DNA of 64,000 nt from Culex pipiens pallens (lineage: Eukaryota; Arthropoda; Insecta; Diptera; Culicidae): assembly GCF_016801865.2 (NCBI RefSeq), contig NC_068938.1, positions 111,352,141 through 111,416,140 of the forward strand, in the 5' to 3' direction. The translations under genes and the position numbers were made by a program. Each line of letters opens with the position of its first letter. Within the stretch, counting starts at the first letter, position 1. This document shows positions 37,536 through 48,359 of the stretch, one piece after another. A model generated the notes under the pieces. The model worked only from the letters and a program-made list of their open reading frames with translations, did no database searches and was not told the origin of the DNA.

Positions 37536-40500
37536 ACTAACATGTTATGTTGTGTATCCCTTAACAAACTATGTTTGTTCTTTTATTGAATAAACTTCTT
37601 ACAATTCGGATTTATAAGAACAAATGTATTTTAAGGAATTCCTACGACTCTCAAAAAATCAAATACCTTCAGATTACAATAACCGATGTATCATCACGTA
37701 ATAATTTACCTGTAAAGAAAAAACAAAGCATTATAAACATGTTATCATGTTAGTATCATATAAACACAATAAAATCATGATCAGTATACCAAGCAAAAGA
37801 TACTACTAATTCAAATCACTCCACTGAGTTCCAGCTAAAAACCCACATCCACAACTAACCAGTTCATCAAATCAACGAAGCGCAAATTTCCCCCGAATCA
37901 ATCTCACCCCCAGCCAAACAACACCCATTGGCAACAACAGCATTAGTGGAGTTGAATGAAATCTGAATGAATCGAAATCGGATCAATAAACAAAAGCCAA
38001 ATTCCTCCGGTCTGAAGCTGGGGTGGTAGTGCTGAGGGTTGGAGGTCGACGGATGTTCCCCCGTTGCGACCTAACGAGATCTCGACACCATCCCCGTCCG
38101 CCCGTCCGTCCCACCACCTGCTGCTGCTGTCCCACCACCAACATTCAATCTGATGCCAGTAGCAGTTCATCTCCGACATAGCACAGAAATGTAATCAATA
38201 ATGTTCTGACAGCGAAAAGATACAACGAGTTAGCGCGGCCATTTAGGCAGATGAGCTTTCGACGACTAGGTTTGAGGGGGGGGGAGGGGGGGGCACTCTG
38301 GTTCCTTCCGTCCGACCCCCAACGCCGGATGACGAGATTGATGCTATGAAAATAAGAAAAGATTTGTTGATCTAAGAAGCGGGAGATTACGATGGATCTG
38401 ATTTCGGGTGCGGGTGTTTAGAGAAGATTGTTTTCTTTGGAAGCCGCAGAGCCGATGGTGTTGGAGTTGGGTTGGGAAATTGCCAAATCTTAAAATTAAG
38501 ATCTGTGAATGTGATGGCAATTTCATATTTTCTTCCGAAATAACTCACTTCAAGGTTGTTTTTATTGGTGTTTTGTTACAGCCTCAGGCAAGAACGTGAT
38601 CAGTTTTGCTTAGTTTAGTTGAGAGTAAAGACATAAGCTAAGAATCAAACTTGACAAAGCTAGTTTGATGTCAAGACAGAGAATAAAAGTGCAACTCTCT
38701 TTGCTCTCTCGATTCCTTTCAAACTGCTCCGTAAAAATAGAAAGAGAGAGTTACGCAGAGAAAAAAGGGATGAATATAGAGAAAATAGAATTACTAGCTA
38801 CTTGCTCACAAATTACTAATTTAACTCGGTTTCCGCTAGAAATTGAAAAACACAAAGAAATCTTTGTTATTTTTTATTCCACATTCCAGATCTGCGCACG
38901 TGGCTACGGGACCAAAAAGAGACAATAACGCACAAAAGGCAACAACGGACAACAAGCTGGAACGAATCACCCGTCCTAATCACGGCACAACACGATACTC
39001 CGTATCAAAGCAGAGAGCAGCAGATGTTGTCTGATCCTTTTGCCACAAGTTCTCGTCTGATTTGCTGCTGCACCTGGACCAGGACGACCCACGTGCCCAA
39101 GATTATTTATTTGGACAAACCAGCCCGCATAAAAGGCTTTCGACATAGGGCTTACTCAGCAGCTGACGGATTTAATACGACTTTACGGTTGAATTTTGGG
39201 AGGGTATCGGAACAAAATTGATTTATACATAGTACAAATTTAAACTACAATTTACAATAAATGTTATGCTTAAAAACTATCAAATTAAGGAAACATAAAG
39301 AATTATATTGAATATGATTTACTTCGACATGGTCTTCTGATAAAATAATTTAGCAATTTGTCTCATTGAAATTTTCCACATAAATATTCCATCTGTCCAA
39401 AGTGATTTCCCAACCACGTTATATATTTCTCTCCAAGAGCTCTCTCCACTGGGAAATAACTCAATTGAATAATTGAGATAACAAGAAGAAAGAAAACTGC
39501 TCCTTCTTGCTTCCCAAAGGAGCACACTTGCCAAATAAGTGAAAACTTTTGTCTCTCAACTATTTTGGTGAACCCAGGAAAGTTCTTCAAGTGCAGAGAG
39601 ACAAAAACTTTCCCTCGCAAACTGCACTCTCCATCCGGATCGATTTGATCAATTTTGCGTCATATTTTCCGGACTGGTCCATGCCAAACTTCGCACCCAG
39701 CTAAAATTCCGACTCCAACTCCGACCCCATGGGATGATTTATTGTCTTTCAACAACTGGGTGCAAAACCAATTGAAAAGAACTTTTCAAAATTAGACCAA
39801 ACAGCCACCAGCCAGCTCAAGTCGGTCGATGTTTTGCACAGGGGCATGTCCCAATGAAACCATAATCCAATCAAGTTTTCTTGACAATCCCAACAAATCC
39901 CAGCTCAGCGCGTTGGCCAGATTTGAATGATGACCTGCCAGGCAAGATGAACTGGAGAAACGGAGGGGTCTGAAGACGGCAGACTATAAATTTTTGCAGA
40001 TGTTTATGCTCAAATGCATTAATTTGCCAGTGTTTTTTTTGGCTTCTTGTATTATGTTGGGTTCAGGGGGAATCTCGACTGGGGGGAGGAACGGAAAAGT
40101 CTGTTTTCAATTATCCACATCGGTAGCTTTGAGACACGAGACACATTTGGTGATTTTTATCTGCCCCGCTCCTGAAGGGCCTGAATTGCACTGCTCCGCC
40201 CTGGCAGAATGTGTTTTTGTTTTTGTGTCGGTGGTCCCGAAATGAAACGTAATCCAACCATAGCCGACAGATGTGTAATTAGCGCGGACAGACAAACAAG
40301 CCGGAGAAACAAACGGTGGAAAATTTGGTGGTGTACAGAATGGTTGTTTTTTCACTTTTTGGCTAACTAAAATATATGAGAACATAATCAGTCTGACGAT
40401 GGTTCATAGAGTCTGCTGAAATATGATGATATCTATGCAAAAATATAAATTCGAAAACAATAATTGTATATTTTATTTTATCCTGTGAATAAGTCATAAT

Positions 40501-40578
40501 TTTGAAAAATCAAGCTTTTTTGGTTAACATTCTTTTTTTTCTGTGGAATCTCTATTTTTTATTTTAAAAGTGCCTTTA
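37536..40578. other. Unique sequence, no gene recognised
   Basis: About 3 kb with scattered open frames under 95 residues on both strands. Contains poly-G runs at about 38276-38293. No splice-consistent protein that I recognise. Confidence 0.4.
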
Positions 40579-40734
40579 GGCGTCATCCATAAAGTATGTC
40601 ACGCTCTAGGGGGGGAGGGGGGGTCTGAGCAAGTGTGACATTGCATGTAATAAGTATAGGAAAAGCGTGACAAAGGGGGGGAGGGGGGGTAAATTTTGGC
40701 TGATTTTAGCGTGACGTACTTTATGGATGAAGCC
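40579..40734. mobile_element. Harbinger-like MITE, 156 bp
   Basis: Ends GGCGTCATCCATAAAGTA and TACTTTATGGATGAAGCC are inverted with one mismatch, followed inward by GTCACGCT and AGCGTGAC. TTA flanks both sides (40576-40578 and 40735-40737), the 3-bp duplication typical of PIF/Harbinger. Internal runs of G ((G)n A (G)n) are repeated. Confidence 0.82.
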
Positions 40735-40790
40735 TTACAAAGTGTGTACAAAGTACACGTATGCGAATGCCGGCGGGGTTAATATATGTG

Positions 40791-41870
40791 TAGAGGGTGA
40801 CGAGCGGGAATTCCCGGGAAAAATTTCCCGGGAAATCGGCAATTTTTTGACCTCTCGATTCCCGGGAAATTTGGTCGAGACTCCCGGGAAATTTTATACT
40901 TATAAATATCGAACCAAAATTAATAAACTAATCAGAAAAATATTTGAAAATTCCGAAATTATTTAGAACATTGGATGTTCAATGTTCGATTTCCAAGGTT
41001 GAATTGATCAATGCTTCTCTAATCTTCTTATTCTAAAAGTGTGAATTTTAACTTTTCAAAAATTCCAATAACTTTAATTGAGTGTAACCAAAACATGTGG
41101 AACCCAAAATTTACATTGAAGCATAATTAGCAGTTACACACCATAAATGAAATATTTTTTATTTCTAAGAGGGAAAAGCCTTTTCAAGATAAGTATATTC
41201 TTCTCTCAAGATAAGTATATGCTCTCTCGAGCATAGCAAAACTCATAGTCTATTTTTTAAATTCTAAGTAAATCAATTGCCAATAAGACTTTTTGTGTTT
41301 TGCATATTGAATTATATTTAAAGAATAAAAATCAGGCATTTTTGTAAGCGGACACTAAGTCCGCTAATTGTGAACATTTACAGTTGACCTTAAGAAGGAA
41401 AAAAATCAACTTAAAGTTTTTGTTTTGAGTCGTTATTTATCATATTGCAGAATGCCATATTGCATATTAGTTATTTTTTTACTTTCACAAAATCTAATAA
41501 CAAGTTCAACAAAAAGTTTGTGCAACTTTCGAAAAATCAATCAGTGCGAATGAAGATAAACAAAAATTTTAAACTGCAATTTGAGTCCCAAAAAGGCTCG
41601 AGAAACGATTTTGTATTTGTAGATTGAGAGAAAAAATCTAAATGTAGAAATAGTTCCTTAAAATAATGAGGTTACTTAAATTTACGTTTCATTGGATAAG
41701 TATGAATTGATTGATCTGAATTCATTAAAAAGAAACGTTTTTTTCTTTTAAAGTTATTGACACTATTGGCTAGTTAAAAAAATTCCCGGGTCCCGGGAAT
41801 TCCCGGGAAATGGCAAAACTCAACTCTCGATTCCCGGGAAATTGAAAATCTCGAGAATCGTCACCCTCTA
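40791..41870. mobile_element. hAT-type non-autonomous element, 1080 bp
   Basis: Ends TAGAGGGTGACGA and TCGTCACCCTCTA (allowing one inserted base pattern) are inverted. A perfect 8-bp duplication TATATGTG lies at 40783-40790 and 41871-41878. The subterminal regions are packed with CCCGGGAA and TTCCCGGG motifs (about 40810-40895 and 41788-41842), which may be transposase-binding repeats. No transposase. Confidence 0.93.
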
Positions 41871-41883
41871 TATATGTGCAATT

Positions 41884-42222
41884 CAAATCAAATCAAAAAC
41901 CATCCACATTAACGACCCCCGGGTCTTTTGTGGTCTCTATTACAAGTTTCTGCTCGAAACTAGGAGTCCGAAGGTTTGAATGGGGAGAGCACCCAAACCT
42001 CTTTCTACTCCAAGGAACCTTCCACCCCAGTGAGCTGACGACCTTTGGATTGCGAGTCCAACCGCCGCCAGCGATTCCGCCGGAGTAGGCTTGGTTTGGT
42101 GTGTTGTTTGTACTTATGGCATGGAGACGACTCCTACACCTGGAATGACTTAACGGCATAACAACCAAGGCCGGGACCGTCAATTTACTTCCTCATCCGA
42201 TGGAAGGTTGGAGCAGCTGGGA
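41884..42222 (-). mobile_element. 5'-truncated tRNA SINE inserted at a hAT border
   Basis: Minus-strand copy of the 249-647 SINE, lacking most of the first tRNA-like module. A 12-bp target duplication ATATGTGCAATT flanks it at 41872-41883 and 42223-42234. The left duplication overlaps the hAT target duplication, so the SINE arrived after the hAT element. Confidence 0.9.
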
Positions 42223-42339
42223 ATATGTGCAATTGATGATCGCATAAATAATAGTATTTCTCACCAAAGAAAAACGTGATCATCTGTTGTCTTTATCACA
42301 ATCATAATGCCATTGTATTTACATTCACAGATATATAAA

Positions 42340-42655
42340 GAAACAAGCTCTTCCCGGCAAACTTCGTCTTGCCCTTTTTTAGTTTTCTGACGTTTCTGGC
42401 TTGTTTGCTAATTCAGCCTCCTGTGATCAACATTTGATTTTACGCAGCTTTTCCCATACAATTTGCCGATGCTCCGGAATCGGTTCCAGAGTGGCCAAAG
42501 TGTCAATTAGTTAGTGTATAAACCTTCCTTGGGCTTATACGAACCCAACGCAACAAAGAGCACCTCGATCCGACGCTCCGTATTGAACTGATTCGCGTTC
42601 GAACAAAACCGTCGAAATTTTTTATATATATAGATAGAAGATAGAAGAAGATAAC
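42340..42655 (+). repeat. Interspersed repeat, copy 3 (LINE-tail-like)
   Basis: Same order of landmarks as 14970-15263 and 16892-17160, including AACTTCGTCTTGCCC and TTCGCGTTCGAACAAAACCG. Ends in a TATATATAGATAGAAG-type tail. Longest of the three copies. Confidence 0.8.
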
Positions 42656-42705
42656 AATATCTCTTAACTGTATTCCCACATGGCTCTATGTATTCATTTA
42701 CTACA

Positions 42706-42857
42706 ATTCTTGACTTTTTTTTGATAAGGTCCTATAAACAAATGTAAACATTGAGTGTATCCCGCTAACTCCGATGGACTTTGACATAAGGTGTGAAAGG
42801 GATACACTCAATGTTTACATTTGTTTATAGGACCTTATCAAAAAAAAGTCAAGAATT
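42706..42857. mobile_element. Perfect hairpin MITE, 152 bp
   Basis: Two arms of about 58-59 bases are exact or nearly exact reverse complements (TGATAAGGTCCTATAAAC against GTTTATAGGACCTTATCA; GAGTGTATCCC against GGGATACACTC). They enclose a loop of about 35 bases. The perfection suggests a recent insertion or ongoing arm conversion. Confidence 0.88.
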
Positions 42858-43700
42858 CAAGAAAATGTGAACCTTATTATTATTTAAAAAGAATAACAGC
42901 AAAAGGCCATAACAATAAAATGAATATGAAAAAACATGGCATTGTAACCCGATTTTTATTAACAAAAAGTTATCAAAGCATTAAATACACAGGGTTGCCA
43001 GATTTTGATTTTTTCAATGAAAAGGTCTTTCAAATATTATTCAAAAAATATATGAAATGCTTCTTGCAAAAACCCCCAACAAAATTCTTCCTTATTGTGG
43101 ATCAAATGTAGAAAATGATTTTTGTAAAAACAAACCAGTTACGTTCAATAAGACTAAAAATTATATGCATTGAAGTTTCTTGATATTTCAGGAATTTTTT
43201 AAGGACATTTTCGTCAAAAGAAAACATAAAATGTAAAATTTCCAACAGTTTGTTCAAAATAGCTTCCAATCAAATTGTTGAAATTTATGCAAAGCTTTTT
43301 ATTGCATTTTCATGTCACAACAAACATTAGAATCTGGTAGGCCGTTGCCAATAGTTTTTGTAAGAAGTTCATATACCACGATCTGTTCAAGGTTGAGAGG
43401 TGGTTGAACTTTTTATGGCTCAAGACAATCTTAATGTCACAAATATAATGAAAATTAAAACAGGTTTCATTTGAGTTAACTTGTGTTTTCGTTGAAATAC
43501 CATTGAAAAATTTATGGGCGTAATTTTATTTTTAAATAAAGTGCGACTTACAATAAATCGTTGCGAAAGATTTTCCCTCAATTTTCCTTCCCAGTTCAAT
43601 AAAATTTGAATAAATTTTGGTCTGTTTTGGTCTTGGTTTGAAAAAATATGGTACGTCTTGTCTTATAAATTATTAAGAATACTTGAATATATTTTTTTTT
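42858..43700. other. AT-rich sequence, nothing recognised
   Basis: A 96-residue frame (42821-43111) begins inside the hairpin arm and continues into AT-rich sequence. Lys/Phe/Asn-rich with no motif; not considered a gene. Confidence 0.45.
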
Positions 43701-44198
43701 ACCGGGAACCGTGGTGTAGGGGTAAGCGTGGTTGCCTCTCACCCAGTCGGCCTGGGCTCGATCCCAGACGGTGGCATTTTTCGAGACGAGATTTGTCTGA
43801 TCACGCCTTCCGTCGGACGGGAAGTAAATGTTGGCCCCGGACTAACCTAAAAAGGTTAGGTCGTTAGCTCAGTCCAGGTGTAGGAGTCGTCTCCCTGGGT
43901 CCTGCCTCGGTGGAGTCGCTGGTAGGCAGTTGGACTAACAATCCAAAGGTCGTCAGTTCGAATCCCGGGGTGGATGGAAGCTAAGGTGTAAAAAGAGGTT
44001 TGCAACTGCCTCAACAATCAAGCCTTCGAACACCTAGTTTCGAGTAGGAATCTCTCAATCGAGAACGCCAAGGCAATGCTGTAGAGTAGCGATTCTCAAC
44101 GGGGGTACCGGGCCTACTTGATTTACATGGTAGGGGGTACCAGCCTAGAAGAAGGTTGAGAATCGCTGCTGTAGAGCGAATAATTTGATTTGCTTTTT
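43701..44198 (+). mobile_element. tRNA-derived composite SINE carrying a MITE
   Basis: The first tRNA-like module is at about 43705-43776 (GTGGTGTAGGGGTAAGCG and GGGCTCGATCCC) and the second at about 43910-43975 (GGTTGGACT-type arm, CAGTTCGAATCCC). The element is flanked by roughly 14 bases of TTGAATATATTTTT on both sides (from 43683 and from 44199). Divergent relative of the 249-647 family: the second module is closely similar, while the head comes from a different tRNA. It contains an 82-bp hAT MITE. Confidence 0.85.
44087..44168. mobile_element. 82-bp hAT MITE
   Basis: Ends TAGCGATTCTCAAC and GTTGAGAATCGCTG are inverted. The 8-bp target duplication CTGTAGAG is perfect at 44079-44086 and 44169-44176. 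The GCGATTCTCAAC terminus is typical of hAT elements. Both halves carry a GGGGGTACC-type motif. Inserted inside the SINE at 43701-44198. Confidence 0.93.
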
Positions 44199-44212
44199 TT
44201 GAATATATTTTT

Positions 44213-45669
44213 GTTATCTTTACAGTTTTCTACTTTAGTAAAATTTGTTCTTTTTATATCCCATCTACAAAATGTTCAGTAAAAATTTTGACGAAATTAT
44301 ATTTTTTTAATTATATTTTAACTCACATTGAAACGTGTGAAATTGTCGCTTGAAAAGCTAACAGACTCAAAAGCTCTGTTTGATTGAATTTAAAAATTAT
44401 TTAAAAAATAATTGAAAAAAATATAGTGATTAATGAATGGGATTCAATTGTTTAAGTTTTAACATATTTAAGCAAATAAAAAACTTTTCGACATTCATAC
44501 AGGTAAATTACATTGAAATCCTTAGAAAACTGTGTTTCATTATAGTAAACTTTATCAGATTCTCATTATACAACAATTCTACAATGTACAAACAATGATT
44601 CATTAATGGACTCATTTGTCAGAATTTGTACAAAAAAAACAAAACAAGATTCAACAGATTACAAAAAAAATGTCTTAAATATTTCTTATGCACCTGCTCA
44701 CACTCATCTCTCTTCAAAATTTGCTCATATTATTTCGGATTAATTTCGGTCATGATTATTTCAAACAAACACAAAAAGTAATTAAAGCTCAAATAAAAGT
44801 TAGCAAGCCACTTTTCTTTGTAAATTTATATGAAAATGGCTAAACAACCTTTTCAAATCAAAATTTCATAATAATTTTAATATGGCCCTACACATTATTT
44901 TCTTATCATTACCTACAATTTTTTTTCCAAGATTCCGGCCAGAAAGAGTTAAATTGCGGAAAACTGCAAACGTGAGAGAACAGCTTAGTTTGAAGAAAAT
45001 GGATTTATTTCCCCAACTTTTTCCATCATTATCGAATAACGAAATTGCCTACTACTCATCGCCAAAAATAACAGTACTGAAAAGTACTATTCAGTAATCA
45101 GTATCTACGAGAGTGTTTAAAAGTTCAACTTTTCAGCACTTGTATCAAAAAGCAATACCTTTCGAAACTGTTTTGGAGTTTGACACTTTTCTCCTACGAG
45201 GTAAATATGTACGACGAATGCCGAAAAAATATGTTTTGCAACGAGTTGATTTTTTAAGCACTCGTCATAATTTCCTCATTAGATAAATGTACGAATCGTG
45301 CTGGAACAATCGTCTTTTTGCAACTTGTTGCAAAAAAAGTTAAAAATGCCGTTCTCCCTATGTAACCCATATCCTCACCCTAGAAACGACACTTGAATCC
45401 AAGGTTACTGTAAGAAAGGTTGGGCTGAAAACGTGTTGGTTTAGTATTAGTAAGCATAAAAGTGTCAACATTTGCGATGCTTCAAGTGATGACGTCACAA
45501 AGTTCTCGTTTCTTATGGATAATATACGGATTTGAATGAAAATTTGAATAATTTTAAATTAAACGATTATTTTCGAGATAAACTGGATAAAAAGAATAAA
45601 AAGCAGGTACATACAGTTGTTGAAAGCATTAAATGAGGTTTTATTTATAACAAAAATATATAAATTGAT
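44213..45669. other. AT-rich sequence with repeat fragments
   Basis: No gene. About 44770-44830 contains AGCTCAAATAAAAGTTAGCAA, related to the MITEs at 56947 and 62671. About 45040-45345 repeats ACTTTTCAGCAC and TTGCAACGAGTTG motifs of the 8.4-10.9 kb foldback. Confidence 0.5.
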
Positions 45670-45671
45670 TT

Positions 45672-46062
45672 AATTTGGACTGCAATGAGAGTACAACTTC
45701 TTGTCCCACTTTTAGACGTGCGCGACTTCGACCAGCCCGGAGCAGGGATCGACCGCGAGGTCGCCCCTCAGCGTCACCTTCGACGAGACGGTTTTGGTGG
45801 ATGCTCTTCTTTCTTAGATTTGGATTTAACTTTGTCCTGCGGGATTCGGCTATACGGATCTAAGCCCCAATTGCAGATGGACTTGCTCGTGATGCATGAA
45901 ATCACGCCGCCGGCCTTGGCATCCTCGATGTAATCTTCCGGCACGACCGGGATCTATATATCTTTGGCCTCCTGCATGCGACTGCCCATCCTTTCAACCT
46001 CTGTCGGGGTCGTGATGATGGCCGCGATCGTGTTGATGATTTTGGTGGCCACTTTTCCGCCC
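45672..46062 (-). pseudogene. PARP1-like fragment (BRCT end plus WGR start), broken
   Basis: Minus-strand translation begins at GGKVATKIINT and continues through TPTEVERMGSRMQEAKDI, then IPVVPEDYIEDAKAGG, ICNWGLDP and a Lys-rich linker (KSKSKKEEH). It ends with VTLRGDLAVDPCSGL. This matches the order of PARP1: the late BRCT domain (human MEEVKEANIRVVSEDF region), the linker, then the start of the WGR domain (LKGGAAVDPDSGLE). PARP1 is the nuclear enzyme that makes poly(ADP-ribose) at DNA breaks; the catalytic and zinc-finger regions are absent. Damage visible: an in-frame TAG after AKDI (near 45955), a frameshift after the PSRR codons (about 45783) and an in-frame TAA within the AHV-KWDKK stretch (about 45716). 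Homology stops at about 45672. Upstream it is fused in frame to a MADF domain. Confidence 0.88.
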
Positions 46063-46897
46063 AGCGTACGCCAGTGGTGCTTCAACTCCGGCATCGACAT
46101 GCCCAGCTCGCCGGCCACCTCGTCGAACGTTTCGTCCCGTTTGGCCAGAACGGGGTGGTCTGGATGGGATCGGTTCCAGATGACTTCCCGGACGTAGACC
46201 AGCTAGGTGAGCTGTATGCTATTGTTGGCGGGAAGAGGTTCAAGAAGTAAGAAGGACGGTTCCTGCAGACATTGGTGATTCGATATTATATCCCTGGTTT
46301 GGATACACTTCCGCCGCGACACTTCCAGTGGCGTTTGAGCTCGTCTACGGTTGTGTTCAACTGCGTTGCGAGGTTGTTCCACTTCGTTTGCTTTGGCCAG
46401 CGTAAGCGGATCCACCTCCCAGTTGACTAGTGTTCTTTTCTGTCGCGGAGCATCATCATCATCGCTTCCAACCACCTCCTCCATGCCTTCTTTTACCTCA
46501 TCCTCGTCATCGCTGCCAACCTCCTGCTTGATAGCCACCATCTCCTCCACGTCCTCTAACTCGAACCCAACTTTGCCGGTCTCTTTTGACCCTTCACCCC
46601 GGCAAGTAACCACTTCCGCCGCCAACATCCTCCTCCTGCTGTGGTTCCAGCAACTTCATAACATGATACGAGTAGCTCGCGCCGGACCAAACCCGGTCAC
46701 CCGGTCAGGTTCCGGAACTCGTCGATAAGTCCTGCCGCGTTACGTACACTCCGGTGCATTTGTGCACTCTAAGTCGTCCCCGGTTTTGCCGCGGAATATT
46801 TGTGGCGACAACGATGAGTAGATGAGGCTGTATTTGGAGGAAGGATTGAATTAAAATATGTTCTGATAAAATAATCATGCTGCAACTTACCTTCCAT
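46063..46897 (-). pseudogene. MADF-domain protein fragment, upstream part of chimera
   Basis: Minus strand. From 46203 to about 46063 the frame reads LVYVREVIWNRSHPDH, then RDETFDEVAGELGMS and LKHHWRTL. This is the tryptophan-containing helical pattern of MADF (Myb/SANT-like) DNA-binding domains of insect transcription factors. It is preceded by an AG that fits a 3' splice site (CTCACCTAG, minus). Before that lies a 141-residue open frame (46628-46203) rich in acidic runs (GSDDEDEV, GSDDDDAP). A possible first exon ATGGAAG followed by GTAAGT is at 46897-46891, but joining it to the following exon meets stops. No BESS motif is seen. The domain runs directly into PARP sequence at WRTL|GGK. I infer a decayed, chimeric pseudogene; the MADF parent is not identified. 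Confidence 0.7.
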
Positions 46898-48359
46898 TAC
46901 GGTTATTGACTATTTTGCGATAATTTTAGTCAAGTTGGGGCAGAATATCGCTACCGATTCCTCAAAACCAACTCATTATCGCCCGTCTGCCACTGAATTC
47001 ATAAGAAAAACAAACTTTGTGACGTCACTGGGTTCGTCGTCAACTGTGCACGGAGAGAAAAAATTTCGAAAAATGGATTTTCATGCGGAAACTGACGTTT
47101 TATTTTTTTCTCCGTGTTCGCACCAATACAGCCTTACAAAAACAGCCCAACCTGTCTTAGAGTAACCTTGACTTGAATCAGGTAATGTCAAATTGTTTCA
47201 TGCCTCGAGGGCATTTCGACAAACTCTACGCCTCTCTGTAGCTTTCCTAGCACGTGATTCAAAAATTTAACACCCCAGACGTGCCGGGATATTGTAGACC
47301 TGGAGAGGAAATTAAACCAAATCAATAAAGAAAATTGCTTTTCTACAATTTCCTGTACTCCTGTGCCGAATCTGCCAGCGGCAGGGGCAAGGATTGAAGT
47401 GCCAAAACGGCGGTGGTGCAAACGGACAGCAAAGAGCATGCTGGTAAAGTCGTCTAGCTCTCAGGGAAGGGACACGAACTGGAAACCGTTGTAATCCGGC
47501 AGAGTTGAAGCCTTTTTCGTCGCCACCACCACCCAAGACTGCCACCCCGAAAAAGAGGTCCTCGGAATGGAAAATCGAGAAATCCATGAACCGTGGAATC
47601 CCCGCATTTCGAGTTTTCTCGTCCCCATTTCAGGGGGTGCTGCTGGCCTCAACCCTTGATTGTACTGGTCTGGTTCGATTTTTGTATGGTTAGGATTAAA
47701 AGAAAACTTTTTGGATAATTCAAACGTTATTCCATCATATTTTTTTGTGAAACTACATAAGATGAAAATTCAACAACACGTAGTGGTTGAGGGTTAACAG
47801 CTAACCCAGACCAGCAGTTTCAGAAGAGATCAAAACCAGAAGGACCTCATATCGAGCGAAAAAGAGCGAAAACGCGAAGCGAATTAAACAGAAAATTTAA
47901 TCCTTCTGCCTCCGCCCAGTAAGAAAGACTCGAGCCGAAATGGCTCGAACCGCTCGCTAAACTCGAGCCGAATCTCGCTCGAATCGAGGCAAATTCGCCT
48001 CGAATTTGGCGTGTAAATGCCTCGAATTCGAGCTCTTTTGACACAAAAAATTCGCGCTACTCGAGCTAAGAAATATTTCACTCGCATCTCAGGAATTATT
48101 TCAAGTAGTTCAGACTTCAAACATAGATGTCGCTGTTCAATTAACCGACCGATGCGACCTCTAGCGGTGAGTAGGAAAATTAAGAGATTGTTTTGGTTTG
48201 ATTTGGTAAACATTGCCAAATTTATCAAAAGGGCGAATTGACTAATAAAAGCCAATTCGCCCTTTTAATAAATTAAGCAATATACAAAAACTGGACAAAA
48301 AATACTAGAACACGTAAAGATTTATTATCTGGTAGATTTACAAATTTTATGTTTTTTTG
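46898..48359. other. No gene recognised; CTCGA-rich block and hairpin
   Basis: Open frames at 47188-47693 overlap on both strands without recognisable domains. 47910-48070 is dense in CTCGA/TCGAG words. 48227-48262 is a small hairpin (AAAAGGGCGAATTG / CAATTCGCCCTTTT). The phrase GATGCGACCTCTAGCGG at about 48151 resembles sequence near 63880-63930, at the far side of the CHCHD2-like fragment. Confidence 0.4.

Noticed and set aside
45675..46197. Plus-strand frames of 62-82 residues
   Set aside because: Antisense of the MADF-PARP pseudogene.
48227..48262. Cloning-vector remnant (GGGCGAATT next to AATTCGCCC)
   Set aside because: Only about ten bases match a common vector arm, the orientation is wrong and the surrounding bases do not match; a natural hairpin is simpler.
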